NCBI GenBank assembly: GCA_020436085.1
Contig: JAGQYM010000030.1
Location: forward strand, 1-53,897
Length of the DNA stretch: 53,897 bases
Reading direction: 5' to 3'
DNA from: Cyclobacteriaceae bacterium
GTDB taxonomy: Bacteria > Bacteroidota > Bacteroidia > Cytophagales > Cyclobacteriaceae
The notes under the pieces were generated by a model that saw only the letters and a program-made list of their open reading frames with translations, was not told where the DNA came from and searched no databases. Numbering within the stretch: the first letter of the stretch is position 1; each line of letters opens with the position of its first letter. Of the stretch, positions 16,314 through 25,124 are shown piece after piece. A program made the translations under genes and the position numbers.

Positions 16314-17828
16314 TTATAGCTTTTCTGTTAGCGTGGCCACCATGGTAGCAATACCATCAACAAAGTTACCGAGCCGTATATTTTCATTGGGGCTGTGGAT
16401 ACTGTTATCAGGATTTGGAATGCGAACTGAAACAGCTGGGATAGATAGCGTTTGAATGAAAGGAGCGATTGGCTGTGAGCCACCCGTGGTCCGTACTTTT
16501 ACAAATTGATCACCAAAAGCCCTTTGGTGCGAACGTGTTAACCAATGACCCAACTCGGTGTCAATATCTGTACGAAATGGATCCGATCCCAGGTTGGAAG
16601 TGAAAGAAGCTAGCTTAGTGTATTGACTGCGTTCTGCCTCAGTAGGTTCACCATTTACTAAATGAAAGCCCTGTGACTCTACATAATCCTTGAGAAGATC
16701 GACCAATTTTTCTCCTGACGATTCAGGTACCAGTCGCATGTCTATTTCAGCAACAGCATCCTGTGGAATTATGGTTCGTACTTCTTTGCCAACCCATGCA
16801 GCACGCAAGCCACGTACATTCAAACTTGGATATTGCATTGCTTCCTGATAAGTGTCTCCGACCGATTCAGCTTTTGCAATACCTAGCGTGCGGTTAATTT
16901 CATTTTCATCCTCCGGAATTTTTTTTAGCTCTGCCCTGTCCGAATCGCTAAGAGATATGCCATCATAGAAGCCGGGAATGATGACGCGTCCCTGTTCATC
17001 TTTCATTCCCGCGAGAAGTCTCGAGAGGGCAAATACTGGATTCGGAGCGTAGTTGCCATACTGTCCGCTATGAAGTGCATTTCTTGGTCCGTATACTTTG
17101 AGCGTGACGGTAGCGATGCCACGCGCACCAAAGCAAAGGGTCGGCAGATTGGATACATGTCGAGTACCGTCCATTATTAAAACCATATCAGCCGCCAGGA
17201 GTCCTTTGTTGTTCTTCACTACCCACTCTAATTGAGGTGAACTCATCTCCTCCTGAAAGTCCATGATCACCTTGATATTGAAGTTGGGTTTGACTTTGTA
17301 CTTATCCAGAATAGACAAAGCGGAGAGGAAACACATGGCCGGACCTTTGGAGTCTGACGCGGAACGTGCATAGATGCGCCAGTCGGGGTTGATGTTCGTA
17401 TCTAATTTTGTCCACTCCAGAGTAGTCCACTTGCCATTTACATTTTCTTTGAGCGTTGCTTGAAACGGACTTGACTGATCCCAAGCGGAGCTGTCAACTG
17501 GCTGACCATCGATTTGAAGATAGAATAGTACAGTCTTTCCTTTCTTTGTAAACTTCCTTTCTGCGAATACGTGAGGCGCGCCTGGTGTTTTTAAAACTTG
17601 AGTGGTAAATCCACGCTTCGTAAAAGCGTTAATTGCCCACTGCATATTCGCCTGAATTTGCTCTGGATAATGCCCATCGTTGGGGATTGCAAGACACTCC
17701 TTGAACTCCTGAAGAGCCGGTCTTATTTGGCTTGCCACAGCCTTATCGATTTCAGCTTTTGTTTGTAGTTGAGCTTGAGCAAAAAGATTTGAAGTAAAAC
17801 AAAGGAGTAGAACAAAATATTTTGACAT
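16314..17828 (-). CDS. Exported M20-family metallopeptidase-like hydrolase with altered metal site
   Basis: A signal peptide (FVLLLCFTSNLFAQAQ) is followed by an M20 catalytic domain split by a dimerisation domain; 504 residues in all. Retained residues are Asp107, the bridging Asp159 in SASDSKGP, the catalytic Glu pair 193-194 in DFQEEMSSP, Asp220 in LIMDGTR, and the last His in SIHSPNE. The first metal ligand, normally His in GHxDVxP, is Gln105 (FYLQIDGQPVD). This may alter metal occupancy or mark a subfamily. Likely role: hydrolysis of peptides or amidated metabolites in the periplasm, with the CehA-like product of the next gene. Confidence 0.87.
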   Translation of the reverse strand: MSKYFVLLLCFTSNLFAQAQLQTKAEIDKAVASQIRPALQEFKECLAIPNDGHYPEQIQANMQWAINAFTKRGFTTQVLKTPGAPHVFAERKFTKKGKTVLFYLQIDGQPVDSSAWDQSSPFQATLKENVNGKWTTLEWTKLDTNINPDWRIYARSASDSKGPAMCFLSALSILDKYKVKPNFNIKVIMDFQEEMSSPQLEWVVKNNKGLLAADMVLIMDGTRHVSNLPTLCFGARGIATVTLKVYGPRNALHSGQYGNYAPNPVFALSRLLAGMKDEQGRVIIPGFYDGISLSDSDRAELKKIPEDENEINRTLGIAKAESVGDTYQEAMQYPSLNVRGLRAAWVGKEVRTIIPQDAVAEIDMRLVPESSGEKLVDLLKDYVESQGFHLVNGEPTEAERSQYTKLASFTSNLGSDPFRTDIDTELGHWLTRSHQRAFGDQFVKVRTTGGSQPIAPFIQTLSIPAVSVRIPNPDNSIHSPNENIRLGNFVDGIATMVATLTEKL

Positions 17829-17957
17829 GGTGATGATTTTTCAATCCTGTTTATAAGGTAATCATAGGATAGAATTGAAACAATGAAATACTTCCGAAGA
17901 CTGACTCTCTGAAATTCCGCGGTAGCCAGAACTGATCAGTACGCCCAGTGTTGGCAA

Positions 17958-18677
17958 TTAGTTTGCCTTTCCGCTATAACTATCTTTTGTGCCCTTGATG
18001 AGCAGGTAAAGAGCTAGCTCCACCTCTCCCAATGCCGCTGAAAGCCCCACAACCCAGGCAAGCCATTCCTCATTTCCAGGAAAGAGAAAGTCACCAAAGG
18101 TTTCCATCAGGTATCCGCCAGCTGCAACCATCATCATGAAACCAAAAAAACCGGGAATCATTTTTGACCTAATCAACAACAGTCCAAGGAAAAAGCAATG
18201 AACGCCAAAAAGTCCACCAGCAATCAAATAACCATATCGATGTGCATCCATAAATAGCAGGCTTAATGACTCAAGTTGTGCTGAATCGAAAACGGTTAAA
18301 AAATCAGCGCCACTTAAAACATGATAAGCCATATAATGGTTGAGTAAGTTCAATGCACCGATGGCTGGATGGGCGAGCAGTCGCAGACCCGAAGAGATCA
18401 TTGCCAGAGTTTTTCCAAAAGGTTTTAACATCTGATACAAGAGCACCGAAATAATCGCATCCAAAATGAATGCGATCAAGTCAGCAGCCAAGCCAAACCG
18501 AAACAGCTCGATGTTGGAGAGAATGTTAGTTGCAGTAGTTAATGCATCACCAGGCACTACAAGGTTTGCCCTAACATATCCCTGACTGAAGCCAGCAAAT
18601 ACAATTACGGCCATATAAAGTAAGCCGATAAGCCTCACTTTACTTCTTTGCATCAAAGCCGACTCTGAGTTCATCAT
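17958..18677 (-). CDS. DUF4386 family membrane protein
   Basis: The protein has 239 residues and about six transmembrane helices. The N-terminal KVRLIGLLYMAVIVFAGFSQGYVR block and the repeated helices with few charges match DUF4386. The function is unknown; the family is found sporadically in many bacteria. It stands alone; its promoter is not evident. Confidence 0.8.
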   Translation of the reverse strand: MMNSESALMQRSKVRLIGLLYMAVIVFAGFSQGYVRANLVVPGDALTTATNILSNIELFRFGLAADLIAFILDAIISVLLYQMLKPFGKTLAMISSGLRLLAHPAIGALNLLNHYMAYHVLSGADFLTVFDSAQLESLSLLFMDAHRYGYLIAGGLFGVHCFFLGLLLIRSKMIPGFFGFMMMVAAGGYLMETFGDFLFPGNEEWLAWVVGLSAALGEVELALYLLIKGTKDSYSGKAN

Positions 18678-18807
18678 GATCAGGGTAGTTTATTTTAAAG
18701 ACGTAGTGATTAATGTCTGATAGCTACTCATAATAGCCAATTCAGAGGTTAATTCAAATTGGAATTTTGGGGTAAGGTAGCTGCAACCTTAAAAGCCACC
18801 AAATCTC

Positions 18808-19779
18808 TCAGAGTGGGAGCGCAGAATAGGTGGACCCTTCTCTCAAACCATTCCGTTGATCCAATGTACCTTGGGCGTTACTAAAATTTACTGGTAAACT
18901 TTGAGCCCTAAGCGCTGGAAAACCTCCAAAGTTTCGCGATCTAAAGACATCGAAGTGCAGGTGGGGACTTGTAGTGGCACCTGTTAGCCCATTAAGTCCA
19001 ATAGGTTGACCCTGCGTTACGCGTTGACCCACATCTACCAGCACACCGTTTTTTGTCATGTGTACATATCGTGCAGCGGTTTTGTCATCGTGCTCCACTA
19101 TTACAAAATTTTCTTGCCCTGGCACCTTGTTGCCATCGACAAACGACTCTTGCACGAACATTACCACACCGGAGCGCGCAGCCCGAAGTGTGTCGAACAT
19201 GTTCAAGGCAAAATCGTACGCAAAGTAACCTATATGCCCACCAGTGCCACTTCGACAATAGCCCTGTATAATTCTGGAACTGGTACCTACGTCAAAAGGG
19301 AGAGCATAAGGCGACTTTGAGGGTTCACCGAAGTTCACATCACAGGTGAATTCCGCGCGTACAACTTCAAGGCTAAAATTTTGAGTTATTATATTTTCGC
19401 CATCAGTAGCTGTGATACTGATTTTATAGTCCCTATTTGAATGCTGATATAAAGGTGTTCCTTTGATCTTTAGAGATGCCTCATCGTGAATCATCCAGTC
19501 CGGTAGCTCTACCTGATAAGTCACAGGCTTACCTGAGGAACTCACTGCTGTATATTCGTATTCAAATTCTTGGTTGTAATCCACAAATAGTACTGGACTA
19601 AACCGAAAGAACAACGGTCCAGGATCATCCTTGGCACACTTTAAATTTGTTAGTAAAAAGAAAAGGGTGATCGATGAGAAAATTAACGTTTGCCTTATCA
19701 CTTGGCTCGGGCTATTGGTGTCCTTCAATGTATAAGCTTGTGATCCGTTTGACAATGAAGCGGCCGTAATAGGCAACAA
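18808..19779 (-). CDS. M23-family (LytM) peptidase with N-terminal Ig-like domain
   Basis: Up to 323 residues. A hydrophobic segment TLIFSSITLFFLLTNLKC ends in Cys, so it could be a lipoprotein; the 25 residues before it suggest the real start may be the GTG at 19701. An Ig/cadherin-like domain (about 60-145) precedes a LytM domain with zinc ligands: His in GHIGYFAYD plus the Asp of that motif, YVHM, and HLHFD. M23 enzymes cut peptidoglycan cross-bridges or other glycine-containing peptides, here at the cell surface or in the periplasm. All catalytic motifs are present, so it should be active. Confidence 0.85.
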   Translation of the reverse strand: MLPITAASLSNGSQAYTLKDTNSPSQVIRQTLIFSSITLFFLLTNLKCAKDDPGPLFFRFSPVLFVDYNQEFEYEYTAVSSSGKPVTYQVELPDWMIHDEASLKIKGTPLYQHSNRDYKISITATDGENIITQNFSLEVVRAEFTCDVNFGEPSKSPYALPFDVGTSSRIIQGYCRSGTGGHIGYFAYDFALNMFDTLRAARSGVVMFVQESFVDGNKVPGQENFVIVEHDDKTAARYVHMTKNGVLVDVGQRVTQGQPIGLNGLTGATTSPHLHFDVFRSRNFGGFPALRAQSLPVNFSNAQGTLDQRNGLREGSTYSALPL

Positions 19780-19849
19780 CTGCTAAAAATCAGTACCTTA
19801 TATCGGGGTAAGTCTCCTGAGAATAACGCGATCGTAAATAGATTTAAGA

Positions 19850-20197
19850 ATGCATTCCGACATCCGATTTCAGACCATTGACTGGTCAAAAATTGAAAAA
19901 GTTGAATACAAGGGTGAGACAGGCACAGCGATATGGCAGACCATTCAGTTTCCTGGGTTGAGAATAAGGGTAGTTGAGTACTCAGCTGGATATCTTGCAG
20001 ACCATTGGTGTCAGAAGGGACACATTGTTCATTGTCTGGAGGGAGAATTCGTCAGCGAACTTGAAAATGGAGAATTGTTTCATTTGACAAAAGGGATGAC
20101 TTATGTAGTCTCCGATGCGTTGAGCTCGCATCGTTCGACAACGGAAAATGGAGTTAAGGTCTTGATTGTCGATGGTGATTTCTTGCGTCAGGTTTAG
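19850..20197 (+). CDS. DHCW-motif cupin protein
   Basis: The 115-residue single-domain cupin contains ADHWCQKGHIVHCLEGE, the motif region that gives this group its name and provides His/Cys metal ligands, then a second cupin block LTKGMTYVVSDALSSHRS. It is probably a small cytoplasmic metal-binding protein or isomerase-like enzyme; no reaction is known to me. It is transcribed divergently from the M23 gene. Confidence 0.8.
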   Translation: MHSDIRFQTIDWSKIEKVEYKGETGTAIWQTIQFPGLRIRVVEYSAGYLADHWCQKGHIVHCLEGEFVSELENGELFHLTKGMTYVVSDALSSHRSTTENGVKVLIVDGDFLRQV

Positions 20198-20297
20198 CCG
20201 TCAAAACACAGATTCTTCTGCTGTGACCGTTCAAACCTATCGTTACTTCTGTCAAACTCATTTCTTCCTCCAGAAAATCACTTTAAAATAAATACTC

Positions 20298-20305
20298 TAC
20301 TTTTG
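20298..20305 (+). promoter_or_regulatory. Candidate -7 element of the DEAD-box helicase gene
   Basis: TACTTTTG fits the -7 consensus and would give a leader of about 95 bases that holds the two hairpins at 20338-20390. Confidence 0.55.
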
Positions 20306-20337
20306 CATCGGTTTAAGGATAGATGAATGCCCTCAAG

Positions 20338-20390
20338 CGCTGCACGACCGCAGCGTAAAAAATGTAAGGTGAATCGTCTGACCTTACATT
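20338..20390 (+). promoter_or_regulatory. Two hairpins in the helicase 5' leader
   Basis: Hairpin 1: CGCTGC / GCAGCG with a 6-base loop (20338-20355). Hairpin 2: AATGTAAGGT / ACCTTACATT with a 10-base loop (20361-20390), perfect, ending 16 bases before the ATG. The second stem is close enough to hinder ribosome entry. This suggests RNA-structure control, possibly feedback by the helicase itself. Confidence 0.55.
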
Positions 20391-20406
20391 AACATAAATA
20401 GCAAAA

Positions 20407-22086
20407 ATGAAATCATTTGAAACCCTCGGGCTATCCGGGGAGTTGGTGGAGTCTATCCGCCAGATGGGTTTTGAAACGCCCACACCAATCCAGGAACAAG
20501 CGATTCCTGTTCTTCTTAGTGGTAAGTCTGACCTCGTGGGTCTGGCACAAACGGGAACCGGGAAGACGGCAGCATTTGGACTGCCCTTAGTAGAACTCGT
20601 GGACGGACGAAACAACAACACACAAGCGTTGATTGTGGCGCCAACACGCGAGCTTAGCGTTCAGATCACCAACGATCTGGAAAATTTTTCCAGATCGTTT
20701 AAGTCGCTCAATATCGTAACCGTGTATGGAGGTGCAAGTATCTCCGAGCAAATCAGAAAAGTAAAACGTGGTGCGCAGATCATAGTAGCGACACCAGGTC
20801 GGTTGATCGACTTGTTGGGGCGCAGGGTAGTTGATCTCACATCCGTTCGCTTTGTCGTGCTGGATGAAGCCGATGAAATGCTGAACATGGGTTTCAAGGA
20901 AGATATTGATGAAATCCTGTCGACAACACCAGAGTCGAAAAAGGTGTGGTTGTTCTCAGCCACCATGCCAAAAGAGGTACGCGCAATCGCCAACAACTAC
21001 ATGAATAAGCCAGTGGAGCTCACTATGAGTGCGCAGCAGCAGGGCAATGAAAATATTGATCATCAATTTGCGGTTGTAGCGGAGCGAGATAAGTATCTGG
21101 CCTTAAAAAGATTTGTTGATTACAACCCTGGCATCTTCGGGGTTGTGTTCTGCCGCACAAAAATGGATACTCAAAAAGTAGCAGAGCATCTGATAAAAGA
21201 CGGCTACAATGCTGATGCACTTCATGGCGATCTGTCTCAGCAGCAGCGTGATCGCGTAATGCGGAGCTTTAAAAACAAAGCCCTTCAATTGTTAGTTGCT
21301 ACCGATGTGGCAGCTCGCGGTATTGATGTAAGCAACATCACTCACGTGGTGCACATGAATATGCCTGACGAAATGGAGTTTTATACTCACCGCAGTGGCC
21401 GTACGGCCAGGGCTGGGAAAAAAGGAATTTCTTTGGCTATTGTTTCCAAGCGTGAGGTCGTTAGGATCCAACAAATTGAGCGAGCGATTAAAAGGCGATT
21501 CACAAGAGTAACCGTGCCTACCGGAGATGAGGTTTGTCAGAAACAATTGCTTGATCTTACCCACCGCATACGCGAAGTGGAAGTGAACGAAGAAGAAATT
21601 GATTTCTTTTTGCCCGAGGTATTTCATGAGCTGCAATCATTGAGCAAAGAGGACATTATCAAAAGATTTGCTTCAATCGAGTTCAATCGATTCCTGGCTT
21701 ACTATCGTGATGCACCGAATTTGAACGAGACCCACAGCGAACGCAACAATGGTGATAGCCAAGCATACACTACCGGAGACCGCGTCTTCATCAACGTAGG
21801 TAAGATGGATGGACTTGATAAGGGCAGTCTGTTAGGGTTGATTTGCGATTTTGGAGAAATCAAGAAAGGGCAGATTGGTAAGATCGATTTGAAGGGGGCA
21901 TATTCTTTCTTCGAGCTTGAAAAAGGCTTGGTCGAAAAGGTATTCAAGGGTTTCGAGGATGTAGAAGTGAGAGGAAGGGCTGTCAGGCTTGAGTTGACGA
22001 CTAAGAAGAAAGAAAAGTACTCAGAAAAAAAGAAGGAGCGCTTTTACGGATCGAAAAATAAGGGAAGGAAAAGGGCTACTCGGTAA
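20407..22086 (+). CDS. DEAD-box ATP-dependent RNA helicase with DbpA-type RNA-binding domain
   Basis: The 559-residue helicase has the complete motif set: Q motif PTPIQEQAIP, I AQTGTGKTAAF, Ia PTRELSVQI, Ib TPGRLIDL, II DEADEM, III SAT, IV-VI including VATDVAARGIDV and HRSGRTARAGKKG. A C-terminal DbpA/CsdA-type RNA-binding domain (about 462-540) reads GDRVFINVGKMDGLDKGSLLG, followed by a Lys/Arg-rich tail. It probably remodels rRNA during large-subunit assembly or assists cold adaptation, like DeaD or DbpA. The leader carries two hairpins. The 3' end overlaps the convergent lipoprotein gene by 11 bases. Confidence 0.93.
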   Translation: MKSFETLGLSGELVESIRQMGFETPTPIQEQAIPVLLSGKSDLVGLAQTGTGKTAAFGLPLVELVDGRNNNTQALIVAPTRELSVQITNDLENFSRSFKSLNIVTVYGGASISEQIRKVKRGAQIIVATPGRLIDLLGRRVVDLTSVRFVVLDEADEMLNMGFKEDIDEILSTTPESKKVWLFSATMPKEVRAIANNYMNKPVELTMSAQQQGNENIDHQFAVVAERDKYLALKRFVDYNPGIFGVVFCRTKMDTQKVAEHLIKDGYNADALHGDLSQQQRDRVMRSFKNKALQLLVATDVAARGIDVSNITHVVHMNMPDEMEFYTHRSGRTARAGKKGISLAIVSKREVVRIQQIERAIKRRFTRVTVPTGDEVCQKQLLDLTHRIREVEVNEEEIDFFLPEVFHELQSLSKEDIIKRFASIEFNRFLAYYRDAPNLNETHSERNNGDSQAYTTGDRVFINVGKMDGLDKGSLLGLICDFGEIKKGQIGKIDLKGAYSFFELEKGLVEKVFKGFEDVEVRGRAVRLELTTKKKEKYSEKKKERFYGSKNKGRKRATR

Positions 22087-22675
22087 TTGAAGAGAACAGG
22101 GCTTTCTTTTCTCCAGAATAGTCTTGATCTATCTCTTTCAAATACCGCGTGTTTTTTTCCAGAAACTCGTTGAAGCGTATGGCAATACGGTCGTAGCCTG
22201 ATCGGAGTTCAGGAACCCGCTGGTCGGCTATAATTACCTTGTCTACATACTTCTGAACTTTCTCCTGTGCGATGAAGCTGGGATCGCTCTCCGCCATGCT
22301 TACAATTTCTGACACCAGTGAGTTTGATGCGAAGTCATATTCTTCGATAACGAAGGTATTAGCCAGCGATTTCTGGGTATACCTTATTCTGTCCAACTGT
22401 TCCAGACGCTGCTCAAGGGTGGCCAATTGATCTTCATCGAAGCCTTCTTCGTTATGCATGAGATGAATGAGGTTGTGCAGAGATTTGATCTTTTCTTTCT
22501 CGTCCCAAGCCATCATATTCCACGCATGAAGCAGACTGTCCTGAAGTAGTAGGTAAGTTTCAGTTAGCGAGTCCACTTTGGTAAATGAAGTCTTTTCTGC
22601 CTTGTTGCCACCTTGCCTGCAAGACCATAATCCCGCAATAGTGACCAAAACGATATAAAAAGCCTTTGTCCTCAT
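22076..22675 (-). CDS. Lipoprotein of unknown function
   Basis: Signal sequence FYIVLVTIAGLWSC with lipidation Cys19, then a 180-residue mature part that is almost wholly helical and strongly charged, with heptad-like patterns (LEQRLEQLDRIRYTQKSL). Likely a periplasmic or outer-membrane-anchored helical bundle. No family is recognised. Its end overlaps the helicase gene on the other strand. Confidence 0.65.
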   Translation of the reverse strand: MRTKAFYIVLVTIAGLWSCRQGGNKAEKTSFTKVDSLTETYLLLQDSLLHAWNMMAWDEKEKIKSLHNLIHLMHNEEGFDEDQLATLEQRLEQLDRIRYTQKSLANTFVIEEYDFASNSLVSEIVSMAESDPSFIAQEKVQKYVDKVIIADQRVPELRSGYDRIAIRFNEFLEKNTRYLKEIDQDYSGEKKALFSSITE

Positions 22676-22738
22676 TTTTAGCGATGTCCCACTACATACG
22701 GAACTCAGTCATAATTGTTTGGCAGAGATTACCAGAGT

Positions 22739-23221
22739 TTATAGCGGTTTAAATTGTTCGAATGCCTCCTTGCAAGTATGGCAATAAAATATGGCCCGGC
22801 ATAGTGTAGGTCCAAAGGGGTTTTTGAGCTCCGTATTAGCGCCATTGCACCTTGGGCACGTGGCATTTTCAAGAATTTCCAGGTCTTTAAAAATTTTGGT
22901 GTGGGGTGGAGGGGCTAGCCCAAATTGCTTCAGCGCCTTTTTTCCCTTTTCGCTGATCAAATCCGAGCTCCACGACTTTTTAAAATTCACCTCTACCTCA
23001 GCTTTCAATCCTCTCTTCTCCAACGTTTCAATGATGTCCTGCTTCATGTAGTCAATCGCGGGGCATCCCACGAAAGTGGGAGTCATCTCAATCTTGACAG
23101 TGTCACCCAACTGTATGTTTGTAATCACTCCCATATCGGTGAGTGACAGCACGGGAATCTCGGGATCTTTAACGTCCTCCAGCCATTCTTTCACCTGCGC
23201 TATCGTGACAACTTTGTTCAA
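22739..23221 (-). CDS. paaD: Phenylacetyl-CoA epoxidase accessory protein PaaD
   Basis: The 160-residue protein has an N-terminal MIP18/DUF59-type Fe-S assembly domain (DVKDPEIPVLSLTDMGVI, then PTFVGCPAID) and a C-terminal zinc-ribbon-like tail with CPRCN...C...CHTC. PaaD helps mature the Fe-S/di-iron epoxidase of the phenylacetate pathway. It is the last gene of the paa cluster here and overlaps the upstream DinB gene by 4 bases. Confidence 0.92.
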   Translation of the reverse strand: MNKVVTIAQVKEWLEDVKDPEIPVLSLTDMGVITNIQLGDTVKIEMTPTFVGCPAIDYMKQDIIETLEKRGLKAEVEVNFKKSWSSDLISEKGKKALKQFGLAPPPHTKIFKDLEILENATCPRCNGANTELKNPFGPTLCRAIFYCHTCKEAFEQFKPL

Positions 23222-23688
23222 GGATATACGATATCAAATGATTTTGCGATGATCTGATTGATATGGTGCTTGAGGTGTTTTACATAATCCTCTGCGAGCC
23301 ATTCTAGGGAATGGACAGATGGCTGCATCTTACCTGAATCACATGTCTTGCTATAGTTGTCAGGATTCATGTTATTCAGAACCTGACAAATTTGAAGGTT
23401 TACCAATCTCCACAATTCGATTACGTCTTTTGACTTCATCGACTGATAGTTGTTGGCAGACACCCAAAAGTCTTGCTCGTAAACAATCTTTGGCGGAGTC
23501 GACTCATACTGTCCAACAATGAACCTTCTCAGGTTGTTCTGGCCAGAATCGGTGAGGTGACCAATTACTTCCTTTTTACTCCATTTTTTTGGGTCTGACT
23601 TAGCAGTCATTTCCTCCTCTGAGAACTGAGCAAACTTTTTTGCGTACTCTTCGACTATCGTACTTAGTTCTTTGGTGGTTGCTCTCAT
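23218..23688 (-). CDS. DinB-family protein inside the paa operon
   Basis: A 156-residue four-helix DinB/DfsB-like protein. The block KKWSKKEVIGHLTDSGQNNLRRF contains the usual first metal His (GHLTDS), and the C-terminal VKHLKHHINQI supplies the other two. Such proteins are metal-dependent, often thiol-related enzymes. It starts 4 bases after paaC and overlaps paaD, so it is co-translated with them; a role in protecting against the reactive epoxide or its thiol adducts is conceivable but is my inference. Confidence 0.82.
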   Translation of the reverse strand: MRATTKELSTIVEEYAKKFAQFSEEEMTAKSDPKKWSKKEVIGHLTDSGQNNLRRFIVGQYESTPPKIVYEQDFWVSANNYQSMKSKDVIELWRLVNLQICQVLNNMNPDNYSKTCDSGKMQPSVHSLEWLAEDYVKHLKHHINQIIAKSFDIVYP

Positions 23689-23692
23689 ATGA

Positions 23693-24448
23693 TTACCATT
23701 CGGCTGTTGGATCTATTTTAAATACCTCACTCATCTCATCGAGAAGAGGCTGAAGATGTTCAGTATGCTTCCCTTCTCTTCCGCCAACTACAGGAGTTAA
23801 CGATTCCCATGACGGCAGTCGAAGTTGAGTCTGGCCAATTAGTTCCTCCACCTTAGCTTTCCATTTCTTTTCCAGCGCGGCCTCGCCTTCAAAGATTCGA
23901 TCAGCGATTAGTTTATCCTCAAACGGGGAGCGTTCAAAAATACCGAGTGAAAAGGGGAGGGCGTATTCTAACGATTTCTGTAATCGTGAAATACTTTCTT
24001 CTGTGGCGGACCCCAGTTGCTTGATCCAGGTTTGAGCGTGCATGGTATGGTAGCGTAGCTCCCCGCGAATTTTGGCTGCTACTTGTGCAAGCGGTTCATA
24101 GCTTGATTGAGTGAGCATTTCAAAACGAATTGCCTCAGCCGTATCAAAGAGAAAGTGCCTTATGAGACTGAAATCATATTCTCCATTAGGGAGTTCAGTC
24201 AACTGACAGTTATGAAATTGGTTGGCATTGCGTGTAAAGGCAACCGTATCAGGATCTTGCTCACCAAGTTCTTGAAGCATGTTGTACATGGCAAGGCTAT
24301 GCCCGATCTTGTCCTGAGCCATTGATGAGAATGCGATATCCTCTTCGAGTAGCGGACCAAATCCAGTCCACTCCGAATTGCGATGACCCATGATGAGTTG
24401 ATCATCCGCCATTTTGTAAAGAAGTTCTTTTAGCGCTTGCTGATCCAT
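23693..24448 (-). CDS. paaC: 1,2-phenylacetyl-CoA epoxidase subunit PaaC
   Basis: PaaC is the non-catalytic ferritin-like subunit that pairs with PaaA. The 251-residue protein shows MADDQLIMGHRNSEWTGFGPLLEEDIAFSSMAQDKIGHS and the RGELRYHTMHAQTWIKQLG block of the family. It sits 6 bases after paaB in the order paaA-B-C. Standard length. Confidence 0.95.
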   Translation of the reverse strand: MDQQALKELLYKMADDQLIMGHRNSEWTGFGPLLEEDIAFSSMAQDKIGHSLAMYNMLQELGEQDPDTVAFTRNANQFHNCQLTELPNGEYDFSLIRHFLFDTAEAIRFEMLTQSSYEPLAQVAAKIRGELRYHTMHAQTWIKQLGSATEESISRLQKSLEYALPFSLGIFERSPFEDKLIADRIFEGEAALEKKWKAKVEELIGQTQLRLPSWESLTPVVGGREGKHTEHLQPLLDEMSEVFKIDPTAEW

Positions 24449-24454
24449 ATCTTT

Positions 24455-25078
24455 TTACTTGTTCACGCTTTCTAAAAATGCTTTGAGTTTATCTCCACCT
24501 TTGTAGTCCGAAGCATCCCTGAATTTTTTCTCAGGTAACGTCAGCCAAAGGTCTTTGTCTTCGGTCGTAGTAAATCTGATGTCATCTGTGCGAATTGCCC
24601 AGATATTGAAAACTTGTTTTTCTCCAGCCAATGACGCCTTCGCACGCCACATCGCCTCATCGGGGGATCCGGCTGTGACCGACCCTACATGAATATGCTG
24701 CTTGCCGCGCTTCAGTAAATGATAGATTTCATAAGATGTTTTTGGCTCGCTAGCCCCAGAGTCATTGATGTTTTCATAAGCGTTGTTTGTGCCCTCAGTC
24801 ATAGCTGAGACATGAACACTTCGTGTGTCTGTTACATAAATGGAGATGCAGGTGAATCTTCTTGTAAACGTTTCCTTCGCCAATACATATGCCATCTCAA
24901 TGTTAGGCGCGTGTACGATACCTTCATGTTGAAAGGGTTTTCCTTCCTTAGCTTGAACAAATACTTCGAATGTGCCAAACTGATCCAAGGCAGCCTTGGG
25001 AGAAGAATTGGCAACCTTATCAATTGGAAGTCTGTTTACACGCGGGTCCAGAGAATTCATAGAAGTAAATAGTGTCAT
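24455..25078 (-). CDS. paaB: Phenylacetyl-CoA epoxidase subunit PaaB, duplicated two-domain form
   Basis: PaaB normally has about 95 residues and bridges PaaAC dimers. Here the protein has 207 residues with two PaaB-like units: residues ~37-90 (FEVFVQAKEGKPFQHEGIV ... ARRFTC-like region with SIYVTDTRSVHV) and ~116-169 (YEIYHLLKRGKQHIHVGSV ... FNIWAIRTDDIRF). They share the pattern of a strand, H-x-G-x-V, an Ala/Glu-rich helix and a closing strand. A single chain may replace the PaaB dimer. ATG 25060 is an alternative start. It follows paaA by 46 bases. Confidence 0.92.
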   Translation of the reverse strand: MTLFTSMNSLDPRVNRLPIDKVANSSPKAALDQFGTFEVFVQAKEGKPFQHEGIVHAPNIEMAYVLAKETFTRRFTCISIYVTDTRSVHVSAMTEGTNNAYENINDSGASEPKTSYEIYHLLKRGKQHIHVGSVTAGSPDEAMWRAKASLAGEKQVFNIWAIRTDDIRFTTTEDKDLWLTLPEKKFRDASDYKGGDKLKAFLESVNK

Positions 25079-25124
25079 TCCTTTCCTTTTAGGAATGATG
25101 AAGATCAGATTTTAAATTTTTTAC

